Counted from the first letter of the stretch, positions 8,062-17,004 are shown. The stretch: DNA of 64,000 nucleotides from Flavobacterium saccharophilum (GCF_900142735.1 NZ_FRBY01000001.1:62001-126000), one strand, 5' to 3'. Notes: generated by a model from the letters alone, not told the origin. Numbers and translations are program-made.

Positions 8062-9132
8062 ATGAGCATTGACTATTCTGCGAACAAAACAATTTTAGTT
8101 GCTCCATTAAACTGGGGATTAGGCCATGCCACAAGATGTATCCCGATTATTAAAGCGCTTCAAGAAAATAATTTTATTCCTATTATTGCTTCTGATGGAG
8201 TTGCACTTGCTTTACTTCGAAAAGAATTTCCTTACATACAAACCTTAGAATTACCTTCTTATCATATTGAATATGCTAAAAATGGTAAAAATTTCAAATG
8301 GAAACTGATTAAGAATCTTCCAAAGATGATTACAGCCATTCTGGATGAGAAAAAAATAGTGAATTCCTGGATTAAAAAACATGGGATTGACGGCATTATT
8401 TCAGACAATCGTTTGGGTGTTTTTAGCAGAAGAATTCCATCTGTTTTTATGACGCATCAATTGAACGTGATGACTGGAAACACCACTTGGTTTACCAGCA
8501 AATGTCATCAGCATATTATTAAAAAATATACCGAATGCTGGATTCCGGATACTAATGAAGCAACCAATCTGACTGGTGAATTAGGACATTTAAAAAACAG
8601 TGACCTGAATTTAAAATACATTGGTCCGTTAAGCAGAATGCGCCAAAAGGAAACGCCAAAAGTATACGACTTGATGGTTATTTTATCCGGACCGGAACCT
8701 CAACGTACTTATCTGGATGAGAAATTACAAAAGGAAATCGTAAACTTTAAAGGCAATGTTGTTTTTGTACAGGGAATTGTAGAGAAAACCCAAAACAAAT
8801 GGCAAGCCGGAAATGTTACCTATTATAATTTCATGAACTCAAAACAACTGGAACAAACTTTTAATGAGAGTGAATTTGTGCTGTGTCGTTCAGGTTATAC
8901 AACGGTTATGGATTTGGCAAAATTGGGTAAAAAAGCTTTTTTTATTCCAACTCCGGGACAATATGAGCAGGAATATCTGGCTATTAAACTTCAGGAAGAG
9001 AATTTGGTACCGTACGCAATGCAAGACGACTTTACCATTGAAGATCTTTCAAAAGTAAAGTCGTTTAAAGGTTTGTCTCAATTTAAAAATGATATTGATT
9101 GGGACAAGTTATTTTCTGTTTTCGAAGACTAG
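8062..9132 (+). CDS. MurG-like glycosyltransferase (GT-B fold)
   Basis: A protein of 356 residues. The N-terminus has the GT-B start VAPLNWGLGHATRCIPIIKA with the Gly-rich loop and HATR seen in MurG/GT28-like enzymes. The C-terminal half has VLCRSGYTTVMDLAKLGKKA and PTPGQYEQEYLA, the nucleotide-sugar-binding pattern (S/T-G-x-x-T-x-x-E/D and a P-x-x-x-Q-x-E-Q/Y pattern). It has no signal peptide or membrane helix, so it acts at the cytoplasmic face. The sugar and acceptor are unknown. It is not MurG itself, which normally sits in the cell-wall cluster. It ends one base before the convergent porin gene. Confidence 0.8.
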   Translation: MSIDYSANKTILVAPLNWGLGHATRCIPIIKALQENNFIPIIASDGVALALLRKEFPYIQTLELPSYHIEYAKNGKNFKWKLIKNLPKMITAILDEKKIVNSWIKKHGIDGIISDNRLGVFSRRIPSVFMTHQLNVMTGNTTWFTSKCHQHIIKKYTECWIPDTNEATNLTGELGHLKNSDLNLKYIGPLSRMRQKETPKVYDLMVILSGPEPQRTYLDEKLQKEIVNFKGNVVFVQGIVEKTQNKWQAGNVTYYNFMNSKQLEQTFNESEFVLCRSGYTTVMDLAKLGKKAFFIPTPGQYEQEYLAIKLQEENLVPYAMQDDFTIEDLSKVKSFKGLSQFKNDIDWDKLFSVFED

Positions 9133-9133
9133 C

Positions 9134-10426
9134 TTAGAAATTAAACTGTGCTTGTAATCTTAGTAAATTACCTTCTTGTCTGTTAATAGGGCGTGCACTG
9201 TCTTCAAAAGTTCTGTCGGCAATAACATATTCTGCAGTTAATTCAAATGCTTTGATTGGTTGCCATTCGATACCAAATTGGTAATCTCTCACGACGTAAC
9301 TTCTTGCATCTTTTTCATATTTTTTGCCTCCATCATAATATTGAAATTGGGCATAGGGATAAATATGCTGTTTTTTGATATCCCATTTATAATTCAGTAA
9401 AACATATCCTCCATTCAAACTAGATACATCAACTGTTTTTGTTACAGTATTATATCGGGGGCCTTTACCAATATTATATTCGGTTTGGATTCCGAAAGGT
9501 TTTGGATACAAAACAAAAGTTGCCCCTACTCTTTCATCCTTTACGTATTTTGGATTATTGACAGTAACGCCTGTAGAAATTTCGTCTGTAAAAGCCCACT
9601 TTCCATCATAAGCCTGAATTCCTGGTTCAATAATCTGGCTACCAATTACAAAAGGATAACTTACTCTTGCTACAACATTCAAATCTCTGTTGGCATCAAT
9701 TTTATTAGCGATTTGTCCATTATAAACTCCAAAGGCAAAAACTCCAAAATCGCCTGAACCTTTATAACCATCTTTTACTAGCATTTCAAAACGTTCTCTG
9801 ATTTCTGCGGGAGCCCAATAAAAAATCACCCCCAAATCACGTTCATTTGCTATTGAACTGTTTATACCATCAGCACGGTCTAAAGTTAAACGCTGTGAAC
9901 TAGACTGCATGTTTATGAACCCATACGGAATTTTACTTTGCCCTACACGAACACGATATTCCCTTTTCTTATCAAAAGAAAGATCAAAATATAAATCACG
10001 AATTTGAACGAAATTTTGAATTCCAGTTACTGGTGAACTGGCGAAATCAGGTTGGAAATAGAAGAAAACATTAGGATGAACCTGTCCTGAAAAGACTAAA
10101 CGAGCACGACGAATAAAAAGTCCATTGTTTGCTTTTGCGTCTGGAGCGGTTGAAGTTGTTCCCCAGGATTTGTCACATTGGTCGCAAGCAACTTTATCGT
10201 TTGTCGAAAACAAACCATTGTAACGAACTTGTGCATAACCTCTTAATGATATTTTATCATACCAATGCTCTTCGACCCCACCGCCAGATTTAGTTTCCGG
10301 AAGTTTTGCTTTATTGATGGAATCGAGAAGTCGAACTACTTCTTTTTTTACATCTTCTTTACTTAGTTCTTGTGCATTTGAGACACAAGCCAATAGCAGC
10401 AAAATTGCTAAAAGTTTTATTTTCAT
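9134..10426 (-). CDS. OprO/OprP-type (phosphate-selective) porin
   Basis: A protein of 430 residues from the preferred start at 10426 (MKIKLLAILLLLACVSNAQ, a clean signal peptide); an upstream ATG at 10447 would add seven basic residues. The mature protein has a short helical segment, then barrel strands with SLRGYAQVRYNGLF, LFIRRARLVFSGQVHPNVFF and VRVGQSKIPYGFINMQSS, typical of the porin O/P family (pfam07396), ending in a terminal Phe (LRLQAQFNF). The name comes from Pseudomonas phosphate and polyphosphate channels; specificity here is not proven. Its promoter carries 11-bp-spaced TAACA repeats, and a PhoR/PhoB-like pair lies directly upstream on the same strand. Confidence 0.88.
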   Translation of the reverse strand: MKIKLLAILLLLACVSNAQELSKEDVKKEVVRLLDSINKAKLPETKSGGGVEEHWYDKISLRGYAQVRYNGLFSTNDKVACDQCDKSWGTTSTAPDAKANNGLFIRRARLVFSGQVHPNVFFYFQPDFASSPVTGIQNFVQIRDLYFDLSFDKKREYRVRVGQSKIPYGFINMQSSSQRLTLDRADGINSSIANERDLGVIFYWAPAEIRERFEMLVKDGYKGSGDFGVFAFGVYNGQIANKIDANRDLNVVARVSYPFVIGSQIIEPGIQAYDGKWAFTDEISTGVTVNNPKYVKDERVGATFVLYPKPFGIQTEYNIGKGPRYNTVTKTVDVSSLNGGYVLLNYKWDIKKQHIYPYAQFQYYDGGKKYEKDARSYVVRDYQFGIEWQPIKAFELTAEYVIADRTFEDSARPINRQEGNLLRLQAQFNF

Positions 10427-10460
10427 TATTTCTTTTTTCTTTGACACTCAATTTCGGGTG

Positions 10461-10505
10461 CAAAGATGTAACCATCTATGTTAAGAAATCATTAACAGGA
10501 TGTTA
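10461..10505 (-). promoter_or_regulatory. Porin promoter with three 11-bp-spaced TAACA-type repeats
   Basis: Read on the minus strand, TAACA starts at 10505, TAATG at 10494 and TAACA at 10483, exactly 11 bp apart. The -7-like box CATCTTTG (10468-10461) follows 15 bp after the last repeat start. No -33 TTG is evident, as expected for an activator-dependent promoter. The porin ATG is 34 nt further on. Same motif and phase as at 12720-12796 and 15662-15749. Confidence 0.65.
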
Positions 10506-10600
10506 CCATTATAAGAATATTTGTTTCGAAATAGTTAGGCAATTATTATTGAGCTCAATATGCCTTATTCTACGTGACTTTATGCTAACTGAACTTACAA

Positions 10601-11680
10601 TTATTTAACCTCAGCTTTTACTGTTTTATTCGCTTTTTCGAGTGTAAAGGAGAATTCAGAACCAATTCCGAATTCACTTTCTACATAAACTTTCTCTTTA
10701 TGCGCTTCAATAATGTGTTTTACAATCGCTAAACCTAAACCAGAACCACCTTCAGATCGGGTTCCGCTTTTATCTACTCTGTAAAAACGTTCAAAAAGTC
10801 TTGGGATATTTTGTTTTTCAACACCTTCACCATTATCACTAATACGGATTAGGACTTTTTTCTTGGTTAAATTCACAACACCCACTTCGGTCAGACCACC
10901 GTCTTTTCCGTATTTGATAGAATTTACGATCAAGTTTTCAAGAACTTGCTGAATTCTGTCCTGATCTCCACGAATAATAACTGATTTTACATTTCGGCTT
11001 TCAAAAGCCAGTTTGATTTTCTTTTTGTCCGCTTTCATTTCTAACAGATCAAAAACATTCTGAATTAATTCTACAATATCAAAATCGGTAATGTTCAAAT
11101 CCAGATCACCAGATTCTAGTTTGGTAATCATATCTAAATCTTCGACGATGTAGATAAGACGCTCCACTCCTTTTTCAGCACGTTTTAAATATTTTTTTCG
11201 GATGTTTTTATCATCCATCGCACCATCCAATAGAGTAGAAACATAACCCTGAACAGTAAACAAAGGTGTTTTAAGTTCGTGCGAAACGTTTCCTAAAAAC
11301 TCTCTACGGTATTGTTCACGAATTTCGAGCATTTCGATTTCCAGCTTTTTATCGGTAGCAAACTTTTTCACTTCTCGCGAAAGCGTTTCCATATCGGTAG
11401 TAATAGGTTGGTTGATCAATGTAGTGGATTCTAATAAAGAAACCTCATCGTAGATTTTTTTCACTCTTCTATAGATAAAGCGTTCTACACGATATTGCAG
11501 AACCAAAAAAGAGAAAATATAAATTGACAAAATAAAAATTATTCCAAAAGCGATCTGATGATTCAATTGGCCTTTATAAAATAACGACATTAACATCAGT
11601 ACGAATGCAGTAGCAAAAAGGCTTATGTATAATGCCGATTTTACAGCAAACTTGTATGTTTTTTTAAAATTAATTTTCAT
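10601..11680 (-). CDS. PhoR-like sensor histidine kinase
   Basis: A protein of 359 residues. Two transmembrane helices (about 13-34 and 43-61) with only a short loop between them leave almost no periplasmic sensor. A HisKA domain carries the phospho-acceptor His134 in NVSHELKTPLFTVQGYVSTL, the PhoR type of H-box. A HATPase_c domain follows, with the N-box LENLIVNSIKYG, DNGEGV, the F-box RLFERFYRVDK and GGSGLGLAIVKHI. PhoR kinases respond to periplasmic phosphate through the Pst transporter rather than by direct binding, which suits the short loop. It lies downstream of the regulator gene but is separated from it by 228 bp of repeats. Confidence 0.85.
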   Translation of the reverse strand: MKINFKKTYKFAVKSALYISLFATAFVLMLMSLFYKGQLNHQIAFGIIFILSIYIFSFLVLQYRVERFIYRRVKKIYDEVSLLESTTLINQPITTDMETLSREVKKFATDKKLEIEMLEIREQYRREFLGNVSHELKTPLFTVQGYVSTLLDGAMDDKNIRKKYLKRAEKGVERLIYIVEDLDMITKLESGDLDLNITDFDIVELIQNVFDLLEMKADKKKIKLAFESRNVKSVIIRGDQDRIQQVLENLIVNSIKYGKDGGLTEVGVVNLTKKKVLIRISDNGEGVEKQNIPRLFERFYRVDKSGTRSEGGSGLGLAIVKHIIEAHKEKVYVESEFGIGSEFSFTLEKANKTVKAEVK

Positions 11681-11729
11681 TGATATTATTTAACCATTAA
11701 GAGATTAAGAAAAAATAAGCTTAACTCAA

Positions 11730-11790
11730 AAACCATATAAGAAATTGAAGATCATATAAATGTAATGAACTTCAATTTCTTATATGGTTT
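11730..11790. repeat. Perfect 21-bp inverted repeat between regulator and kinase genes
   Basis: The arms at 11730-11750 and 11770-11790 are perfect complements (core CATATAAGAAATTGAAG) around a 19-nt loop. It lies in the spacer between the response-regulator gene and the kinase gene and could cut or stabilise the shared transcript. Confidence 0.75.
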
Positions 11791-11854
11791 AAATTTATTG
11801 AATGTTTTTAAAACAATTTGAATCCGTTTAAATCTTAACCAACATTCCAGCGTT

Positions 11855-11901
11855 GCACTAAAACCTTAGCGACTTAGTATCTTAGAACCTTAGTATCTTT
11901 A
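11855..11901. repeat. Copy of the 'cttagtatcttagaacc' intergenic repeat
   Basis: CTTAGTATCTTAGAACCTTA matches the right arm of the repeat near 7950-7970 almost exactly. It directly follows the stop codon of the response-regulator gene. Confidence 0.6.
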
Positions 11902-11908
11902 AAAAAAA

Positions 11909-12592
11909 CTAAACTTCAAATTTGTATCCTACTCCTTTTATTGTTTTAAAAAGATCTTCTCCAATCTTTTCACGTAGTTTTCTGATGTGAACATCGATTG
12001 TTCTTCCTCCTACAACTACCTCATTACCCCAAACTTTATCAAGGATTTCATCTCTTTTAAAAACTTTTCCGGGTTTTGACGCTAATAAGTAAAACAATTC
12101 GAATTCTTTTCTTGGTAAAGCAATTTCGACATTACCTTTAATGATCTTATATTCTTCACGGTTAATTTCGATGCCGCCAACGTTTAATGTATCGCTAACT
12201 ACTTCTTGTTCTTTTAACCTTCTTAACAAAGCCTTTACTTTGCTGACCAATAATTTTGGTTTTATTGGTTTGGTAATATAATCATCTGCACCTGCATCAA
12301 AGCCAGCAACTTGAGAATAATCTTCACTTCTTGCTGTTAAAAATGTTATGATAACATTATTTAATTCAGGAATTTTTCTGATGTGCTCGCAGGCTTCCAT
12401 TCCGTCCATTTCGGCCATCATCACATCCATAATAATTAAGTCCGGCAATTCTTTTTGAGCTTTTGCAATGGCGTCTTTTCCATTTGAAGCTGTTACAATT
12501 TGATAGCCTTCCTGAGCAAGGTTATAGCCTACAATTTCCAGGATATCCGGTTCATCGTCAACTAATAAGATCTTGGTTTGTGTTTTTTTCAT
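11909..12592 (-). CDS. PhoB-like response regulator (OmpR/PhoB family)
   Basis: A protein of 227 residues. The receiver domain (about 6-120) has the acidic pair Asp12-Asp13, phospho-acceptor Asp56 in LIIMDVMMAEMDG, Thr in FLTAR and Lys in DDYITKPIKP. The C-terminal winged helix (about 135-227) ends with VWGNEVVVGGRTIDVHIRKL and IKGVGYKFEV, very close to PhoB. The family binds tandem half-sites spaced 11 bp. Matching arrays occur in the divergent intergenic region (12720-12796), before the porin and before the beta-helix lipoprotein gene, so this protein is the likely regulator of the block. Confidence 0.88.
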   Translation of the reverse strand: MKKTQTKILLVDDEPDILEIVGYNLAQEGYQIVTASNGKDAIAKAQKELPDLIIMDVMMAEMDGMEACEHIRKIPELNNVIITFLTARSEDYSQVAGFDAGADDYITKPIKPKLLVSKVKALLRRLKEQEVVSDTLNVGGIEINREEYKIIKGNVEIALPRKEFELFYLLASKPGKVFKRDEILDKVWGNEVVVGGRTIDVHIRKLREKIGEDLFKTIKGVGYKFEV

Positions 12593-12719
12593 AAAATAGC
12601 AAAAATTGAGTTTTTTTCATCAAATTCTATTCTTCTAAATCCGATGATTTGTAATTGCGATGGTAAATATAACAATAAATCAACGGTTAAAAATTCGTGT
12701 TAACGGTAATTTAATTTGG

Positions 12720-12796
12720 TAACAATTTGATAATCTTCAAGGAACAAAAACATAACAAGTAGCTAACATGAACTTTACAGTACGGTCATTTCTTTG
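12720..12796 (+). promoter_or_regulatory. Receptor promoter with a six-unit 11-bp TAACA-type array
   Basis: In-phase units start at 12720 (TAACA), 12731 (TAATC), 12742 (GAACA), 12753 (TAACA), 12764 (TAACA) and 12775 (TTACA), each exactly 11 bp apart. The -7-like box TTTCTTTG (12789-12796) ends at the end of the next 11-mer. The TonB-receptor ATG is at 12826. The array lies between divergent genes and could also control the regulator gene itself. Confidence 0.75.
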
Positions 12797-12825
12797 CACA
12801 AAAATAAATTAAACACAACACTGAA

Positions 12826-15612
12826 ATGAAATTCAATTTAAAATTTCTATTATTCACATTATTTATCTGTACGATTTCAATCGCACAAAACAAAGGTACA
12901 ATTTCTGGCTTATTAACAGACAAAGAATCTAACAATCAGCCTTTACCGTTTGCAAATGTCCTACTAAAAGGAACTAACATTAGCGCTAACACAGACATTG
13001 ACGGAAAATATTCCATAAATGTAAATCCTGGAACTTATACTATTATTTTTAGTTTCGTAGGATATGAATCTGTAGAAAAACCTGTAACTGTTAAAGCAAA
13101 TGAAACTGTTACTCTTGATCAGGTTCTTTCTTCAGGAGGTTATACTCTTAAAGATGTTGTAGTAAAAAACACTACCAGCAGAGAAAAAGAAACCGCTTTA
13201 TTATTAGACCAAAAAAATGCTGTTGTTATTAAACAAAGCATCGGGGCACAAGAGATGTCTAGAAAAGGTGTAAGTGATGTTGAAGACGGATTAACTAAAG
13301 TTACCGGAATTACAAAAGTAGACGGTAGAGGTTTATTTATAAGAGGACTTGAAGATCGTTACAACAATTTATTGGTTAATGATTTACAAACGCCTTCGAA
13401 CAGTCCTTTCAAAAAAATAATTCCACTTGATTTGTTTCCAACTGATATTGTAGGTGTTTTAAATATTTACAAAACATTTAACCCAAATATCTCAGGAGAT
13501 TTTGCAGGAGCTACTGTTAATATCGAAACCAGCCAACCAAAAAACATCACTAAATTGAATGTTGGATTTGGATATACTACAAACAATAATTTAAAGAAAT
13601 TCCTTCTATCGGATGATGCAAACACAACTATAGGAACTTTTGGACTTTTAGGAAATAAAAGAGAACTTCCATCAGTTTTTGGATCAGTTCCAAGTGGAGT
13701 AAAATTATCTCCGGATCAATACCATAATGCTTATGGAGATAAAAACTGGGATGTTGATGAAACTGCCAGTCCGTTAAATTCAAGTATTGGTTTTTTACAT
13801 TCGCAAAAATTTAGTCTTGAAAAAGAAAGAAACATAAGCTACATCATGTCGGTTAACTTTGACAATAAATACATTTTTAGAGAAGGAGTTGAAAGAACTT
13901 TTAACCTTGGTCAGGGTAATTACGACAACAACTTATATAACACAACATATGCTTACCAAACCACTTTTTCCGGTTTAGCAGGTCTAAAATACAAAACAAA
14001 TCGTTTGAACCTGAACTTCAACACTTTGTTTATTCAGGCTACTGAAAGCAAAATTCAGGATCAGTTAGGTTACACCAACAGTTTGGCAAACGTAACCAAC
14101 AATCTTATTCGAATGAATCAATTTGAGGAATCTCAATATTGGAATACGCAATTATTTGGTGATTACAAATTGACTGAAGACGGAAAACAAACTATTAAAG
14201 CGGGTGGTTCATACGTAAAAACAGGTTTTCAGCAGCCTGACAGAAAATTCATAACAGGTTTAAAACTGAATGATGATGAGATCAATATGTCTTATGGCGG
14301 TAACAACTTAAACCGTCAGTATTTAGATGTAAGTGGAAACTTTTATTTCTCGGCTCTTGCAGAGTACAGCATTAAATTTGGTGACAAAGAAAAGATGAAC
14401 AATCTTACTGTAGGATATAACAATTTCATCAATGACATGGAGTCTAGCTACCGTTTCTTTTCAGGAAAAAGAAGCATTGACAAAAATTACACTGCCGACC
14501 TAAATACAATTAGTTCTGAAATTAACCAAGATATCGATAACGGAATCTTGTATGTACAAGAAGAATCAAACGGAGATTATAAAGTAAAATTAAATCAGTT
14601 CGTTAATGCTGGTTACTTTAATTTGTATTGGACGTTTGGCGAAAAATTTGATTTAAATGCTGGGTTAAGAGCTGAAAGTTCAACCCGCGAAATTAAATAC
14701 AGACAATTAGGAGACCCTTTTGGAAGCCCTTACCGAATTAAAACTGACGACAAGCTTGATTTTCTACCATCATTAAATGGTAAATACGCCCTAAATGAGA
14801 ATAGTAATTTACGTGCTTCTTTAAGCAAAACTATTACAAGACCAGTGGCAATGGAGTTACTTCCTATAAACTACATTAATGCCGATGGGACTTCTGAAAG
14901 CGGAAATGCTGATCTATTAAACAGTAACAACTACAATGTTGATTTTAAATACGAATTGTTCCCTAACAGTAAAGAAATTTTTGCTATTGGTGCATTCGGA
15001 AAAATGATTGAAAATCCTATTGAAAGAGTTTTTAAACCAACCGCAAATAGTGGTGGTCAGATTACAACTTTCAAAAATTCTGAGCAAGCTATAATTTATG
15101 GTGCCGAACTGGAAATGAGTTTACAATTAAGCAGAATTAATGAATCACTTTCGAACTTTACTTTTGGATTTAATACCTCAGTAATGAGCACTGACGTTAA
15201 AATTGATTTAACAAAACAAGGAAACGAATTGGAAAACAGTACACATCGTCAACTTCAGGGAGCATCAAACTGGATTATCAACAGTGATTTAAAATACGAT
15301 TTTACATTGAACAACGCTTGGAAAAACTCAATGACTTTAGTGTATAATGTTTATGGAGACAGAATCTTCGCAGTAGGATCTTCAGGAATTGATAACATTT
15401 ATGAAAAATCATTTAGCAAATTAGATTTTATCTGGACAAGTAATCTTTCAAAAAATATAGAATTAAAATTTAGTGCAGAAAATTTATTAAATCCTTACTA
15501 TAAAAAAGAAATAGGAAAAGACAGCACTATAGATATTACTGAAAGTTCATTAATCGTCCGTGATTATAAAAAAGGAGTTGGTTTCTCTGTTAATCTTGGA
15601 TACACATTTTAA
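12826..15612 (+). CDS. TonB-dependent receptor with carboxypeptidase-regulatory-like N-terminal domain
   Basis: A protein of 928 residues. A signal peptide (about 1-20, ending SIAQ) is followed by a carboxypeptidase-regulatory-like beta-sandwich (about 23-110; PFANVLLKGTNISANTDIDG and FVGYESVEK). A plug domain follows (about 115-245), with RKGVSDVEDGLTKVTGI, GLFIRGLEDRYNNLLVNDL and SPFKKIIPLDLFPTDIVG. The rest is barrel, ending GFSVNLGYTF with a terminal Phe. It takes up a large or scarce substrate through the outer membrane using TonB energy. No SusD is adjacent; instead a beta-helix lipoprotein follows. Its promoter has the best-spaced TAACA array, so phosphate or a phosphorylated compound is the inferred substrate. 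Confidence 0.92.
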   Translation: MKFNLKFLLFTLFICTISIAQNKGTISGLLTDKESNNQPLPFANVLLKGTNISANTDIDGKYSINVNPGTYTIIFSFVGYESVEKPVTVKANETVTLDQVLSSGGYTLKDVVVKNTTSREKETALLLDQKNAVVIKQSIGAQEMSRKGVSDVEDGLTKVTGITKVDGRGLFIRGLEDRYNNLLVNDLQTPSNSPFKKIIPLDLFPTDIVGVLNIYKTFNPNISGDFAGATVNIETSQPKNITKLNVGFGYTTNNNLKKFLLSDDANTTIGTFGLLGNKRELPSVFGSVPSGVKLSPDQYHNAYGDKNWDVDETASPLNSSIGFLHSQKFSLEKERNISYIMSVNFDNKYIFREGVERTFNLGQGNYDNNLYNTTYAYQTTFSGLAGLKYKTNRLNLNFNTLFIQATESKIQDQLGYTNSLANVTNNLIRMNQFEESQYWNTQLFGDYKLTEDGKQTIKAGGSYVKTGFQQPDRKFITGLKLNDDEINMSYGGNNLNRQYLDVSGNFYFSALAEYSIKFGDKEKMNNLTVGYNNFINDMESSYRFFSGKRSIDKNYTADLNTISSEINQDIDNGILYVQEESNGDYKVKLNQFVNAGYFNLYWTFGEKFDLNAGLRAESSTREIKYRQLGDPFGSPYRIKTDDKLDFLPSLNGKYALNENSNLRASLSKTITRPVAMELLPINYINADGTSESGNADLLNSNNYNVDFKYELFPNSKEIFAIGAFGKMIENPIERVFKPTANSGGQITTFKNSEQAIIYGAELEMSLQLSRINESLSNFTFGFNTSVMSTDVKIDLTKQGNELENSTHRQLQGASNWIINSDLKYDFTLNNAWKNSMTLVYNVYGDRIFAVGSSGIDNIYEKSFSKLDFIWTSNLSKNIELKFSAENLLNPYYKKEIGKDSTIDITESSLIVRDYKKGVGFSVNLGYTF

Positions 15613-15658
15613 TCAAAAAACAAAAAAGAGCCTTACGGCTCTTTTTTGTTTTTTGATT
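15611..15658 (+). terminator. Long perfect hairpin terminator
   Basis: Arms of 22 nt, with core AAAAAAGAGCC / GGCTCTTTTTT and a TTAC loop, start within the stop codon of the receptor gene. The hairpin is symmetrical enough to work on both strands. It separates the receptor from the next gene, which has its own promoter. Confidence 0.92.
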
Positions 15659-15661
15659 ACC

Positions 15662-15749
15662 TAACATAAAATTTACATACAGCTAATTGTTATATAATAC
15701 TTTAGTAACAATTAGCTAACTAAATTCAGAAACCTCAATAGTACTTTTG
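15662..15749 (+). promoter_or_regulatory. Lipoprotein promoter with a six-unit 11-bp TAACA-type array
   Basis: Units start at 15662 (TAACA), 15673 (TTACA), 15684 (TAATT), 15695 (TAATA), 15706 (TAACA) and 15717 (TAACT), all exactly 11 bp apart. One degenerate unit follows at 15728. The perfect -7 box TACTTTTG (15742-15749) ends exactly at an 11-mer boundary, as in the receptor promoter. TAACAATTAGCTAAC here closely matches TAACAAGTAGCTAAC at 12753. Confidence 0.75.
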
Positions 15750-15794
15750 AATCAAATAAATAACACAAAAAAATAATTTTAAAATCATTAAAAA

Positions 15795-16985
15795 ATGAAA
15801 AAATTAGTCTTAAGTCTTTCTCTATTAAGCTTGATTTTCGCAAGCTGTTCTTCTAGCGACGACGATGTTGTAACACCTCCAACTACTGGCTCAGGTGAAA
15901 TTACAGGAGATATTACAGCTTCAAAAACTTTTATCAAAGGAACATATACCCTAAGTGGTACAGTAAGAATAAAAAGTGGTGTAACTTTAACATTCGATGC
16001 AGGATCTACTATTACTGCTGATGTAACTAATGGTACTGACGTATTATTAGTAGAAAAAGGAGGTATGCTAAATATTGCAGGTACTGCTGCAGAACCAGTG
16101 GTTTTTACAGAAAAATCTAAAACTGCAGGTTCATGGGGTGGAATTATCCTATTTGGTGACGCTCCAATTGTATCAGGAAAAACTGCTGACGGGACACCAA
16201 TTACTACTGCGACTTCAGAAGATGGTACAAATATCGTTTACGGTGGTACAAATGCTGCGAGTAATAGTGGATCATTAAAATATGTTCGTGTAGAGTATGC
16301 TGGTAAGAAAATCCTTGATGGAAATTCAGAAATGAACGGTTTCTCATTCTACGCAGTTGGTTCAGGAACAGTTTTAGAGAACCTAGTAGCTTACAAAGGT
16401 GCTGATGACGGTTTCGAATTTTACGGTGGTACTGTAAGTGCTAAAAACTTAATTTCATACGGAAATACAGATGATTCTTTTGACTGGCAAGATGGATGGC
16501 AGGGTCAAACAAACACTAACTGGTTTGCGTACCAAACTGGTGCAGGTAATTTCGGAATGGAAATCGAAGCTAAAAGTGTAAACAATTTATTCTTCCCTAA
16601 AGTTTCTAACATCACTTTAAGAAGAGCTGCAGGAACTGTAACTGAGGCTGGTGCTGTAACTGAAATTGATGCAATTCAGTTCAAAAAACAAGGAAACGGT
16701 GAATATTCAAATATTGTAATTTCTGGATACACTTCAACAGGTGCTGCAGCAGTTAGAATTCAAGATGCTGCTACAAATACTGATCAGGTTTCTGGTGGAA
16801 AAATCAAAATCTTAAACGTAAAAGTTGCTGAAACTACAACTCCTTTAACTGGAACTGGTGCTACTGGATTTACAGTGGCTTTCCCAACAGGAAACTTCAC
16901 AACAAGCACAACTGCAACCGGAGCTGCTTTAACTCCTGGAGCGTGGGCAATTGTTGACGGTGTAAACTTGTTAGAGAAGCTATAA
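15795..16985 (+). CDS. Surface or periplasmic lipoprotein with right-handed beta-helix
   Basis: A protein of 396 residues with a lipoprotein signal (LIFASC, Cys18) followed by SSSDDD, an acidic stretch of the kind linked to surface export in Bacteroidota, and a TPPTTGSG linker. The body has beta-helix coils: SGVTLTFDAGSTITAD, GSWGGIILFGDAPI, and paired acidic turns GADDGFEFYGGTVSAKNL and GNTDDSFDWQDGWQG. The repeated DD-x-F-[ED] motif may bind metal or ligand. Homologues are usually found beside TonB receptors and are often mis-named. Its own array promoter matches that of the receptor gene, so I infer it is the receptor's partner, taking the place of SusD. Confidence 0.75.
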   Translation: MKKLVLSLSLLSLIFASCSSSDDDVVTPPTTGSGEITGDITASKTFIKGTYTLSGTVRIKSGVTLTFDAGSTITADVTNGTDVLLVEKGGMLNIAGTAAEPVVFTEKSKTAGSWGGIILFGDAPIVSGKTADGTPITTATSEDGTNIVYGGTNAASNSGSLKYVRVEYAGKKILDGNSEMNGFSFYAVGSGTVLENLVAYKGADDGFEFYGGTVSAKNLISYGNTDDSFDWQDGWQGQTNTNWFAYQTGAGNFGMEIEAKSVNNLFFPKVSNITLRRAAGTVTEAGAVTEIDAIQFKKQGNGEYSNIVISGYTSTGAAAVRIQDAATNTDQVSGGKIKILNVKVAETTTPLTGTGATGFTVAFPTGNFTTSTTATGAALTPGAWAIVDGVNLLEKL

Positions 16986-17004
16986 TCATCACAATCAAAA
17001 TGTT

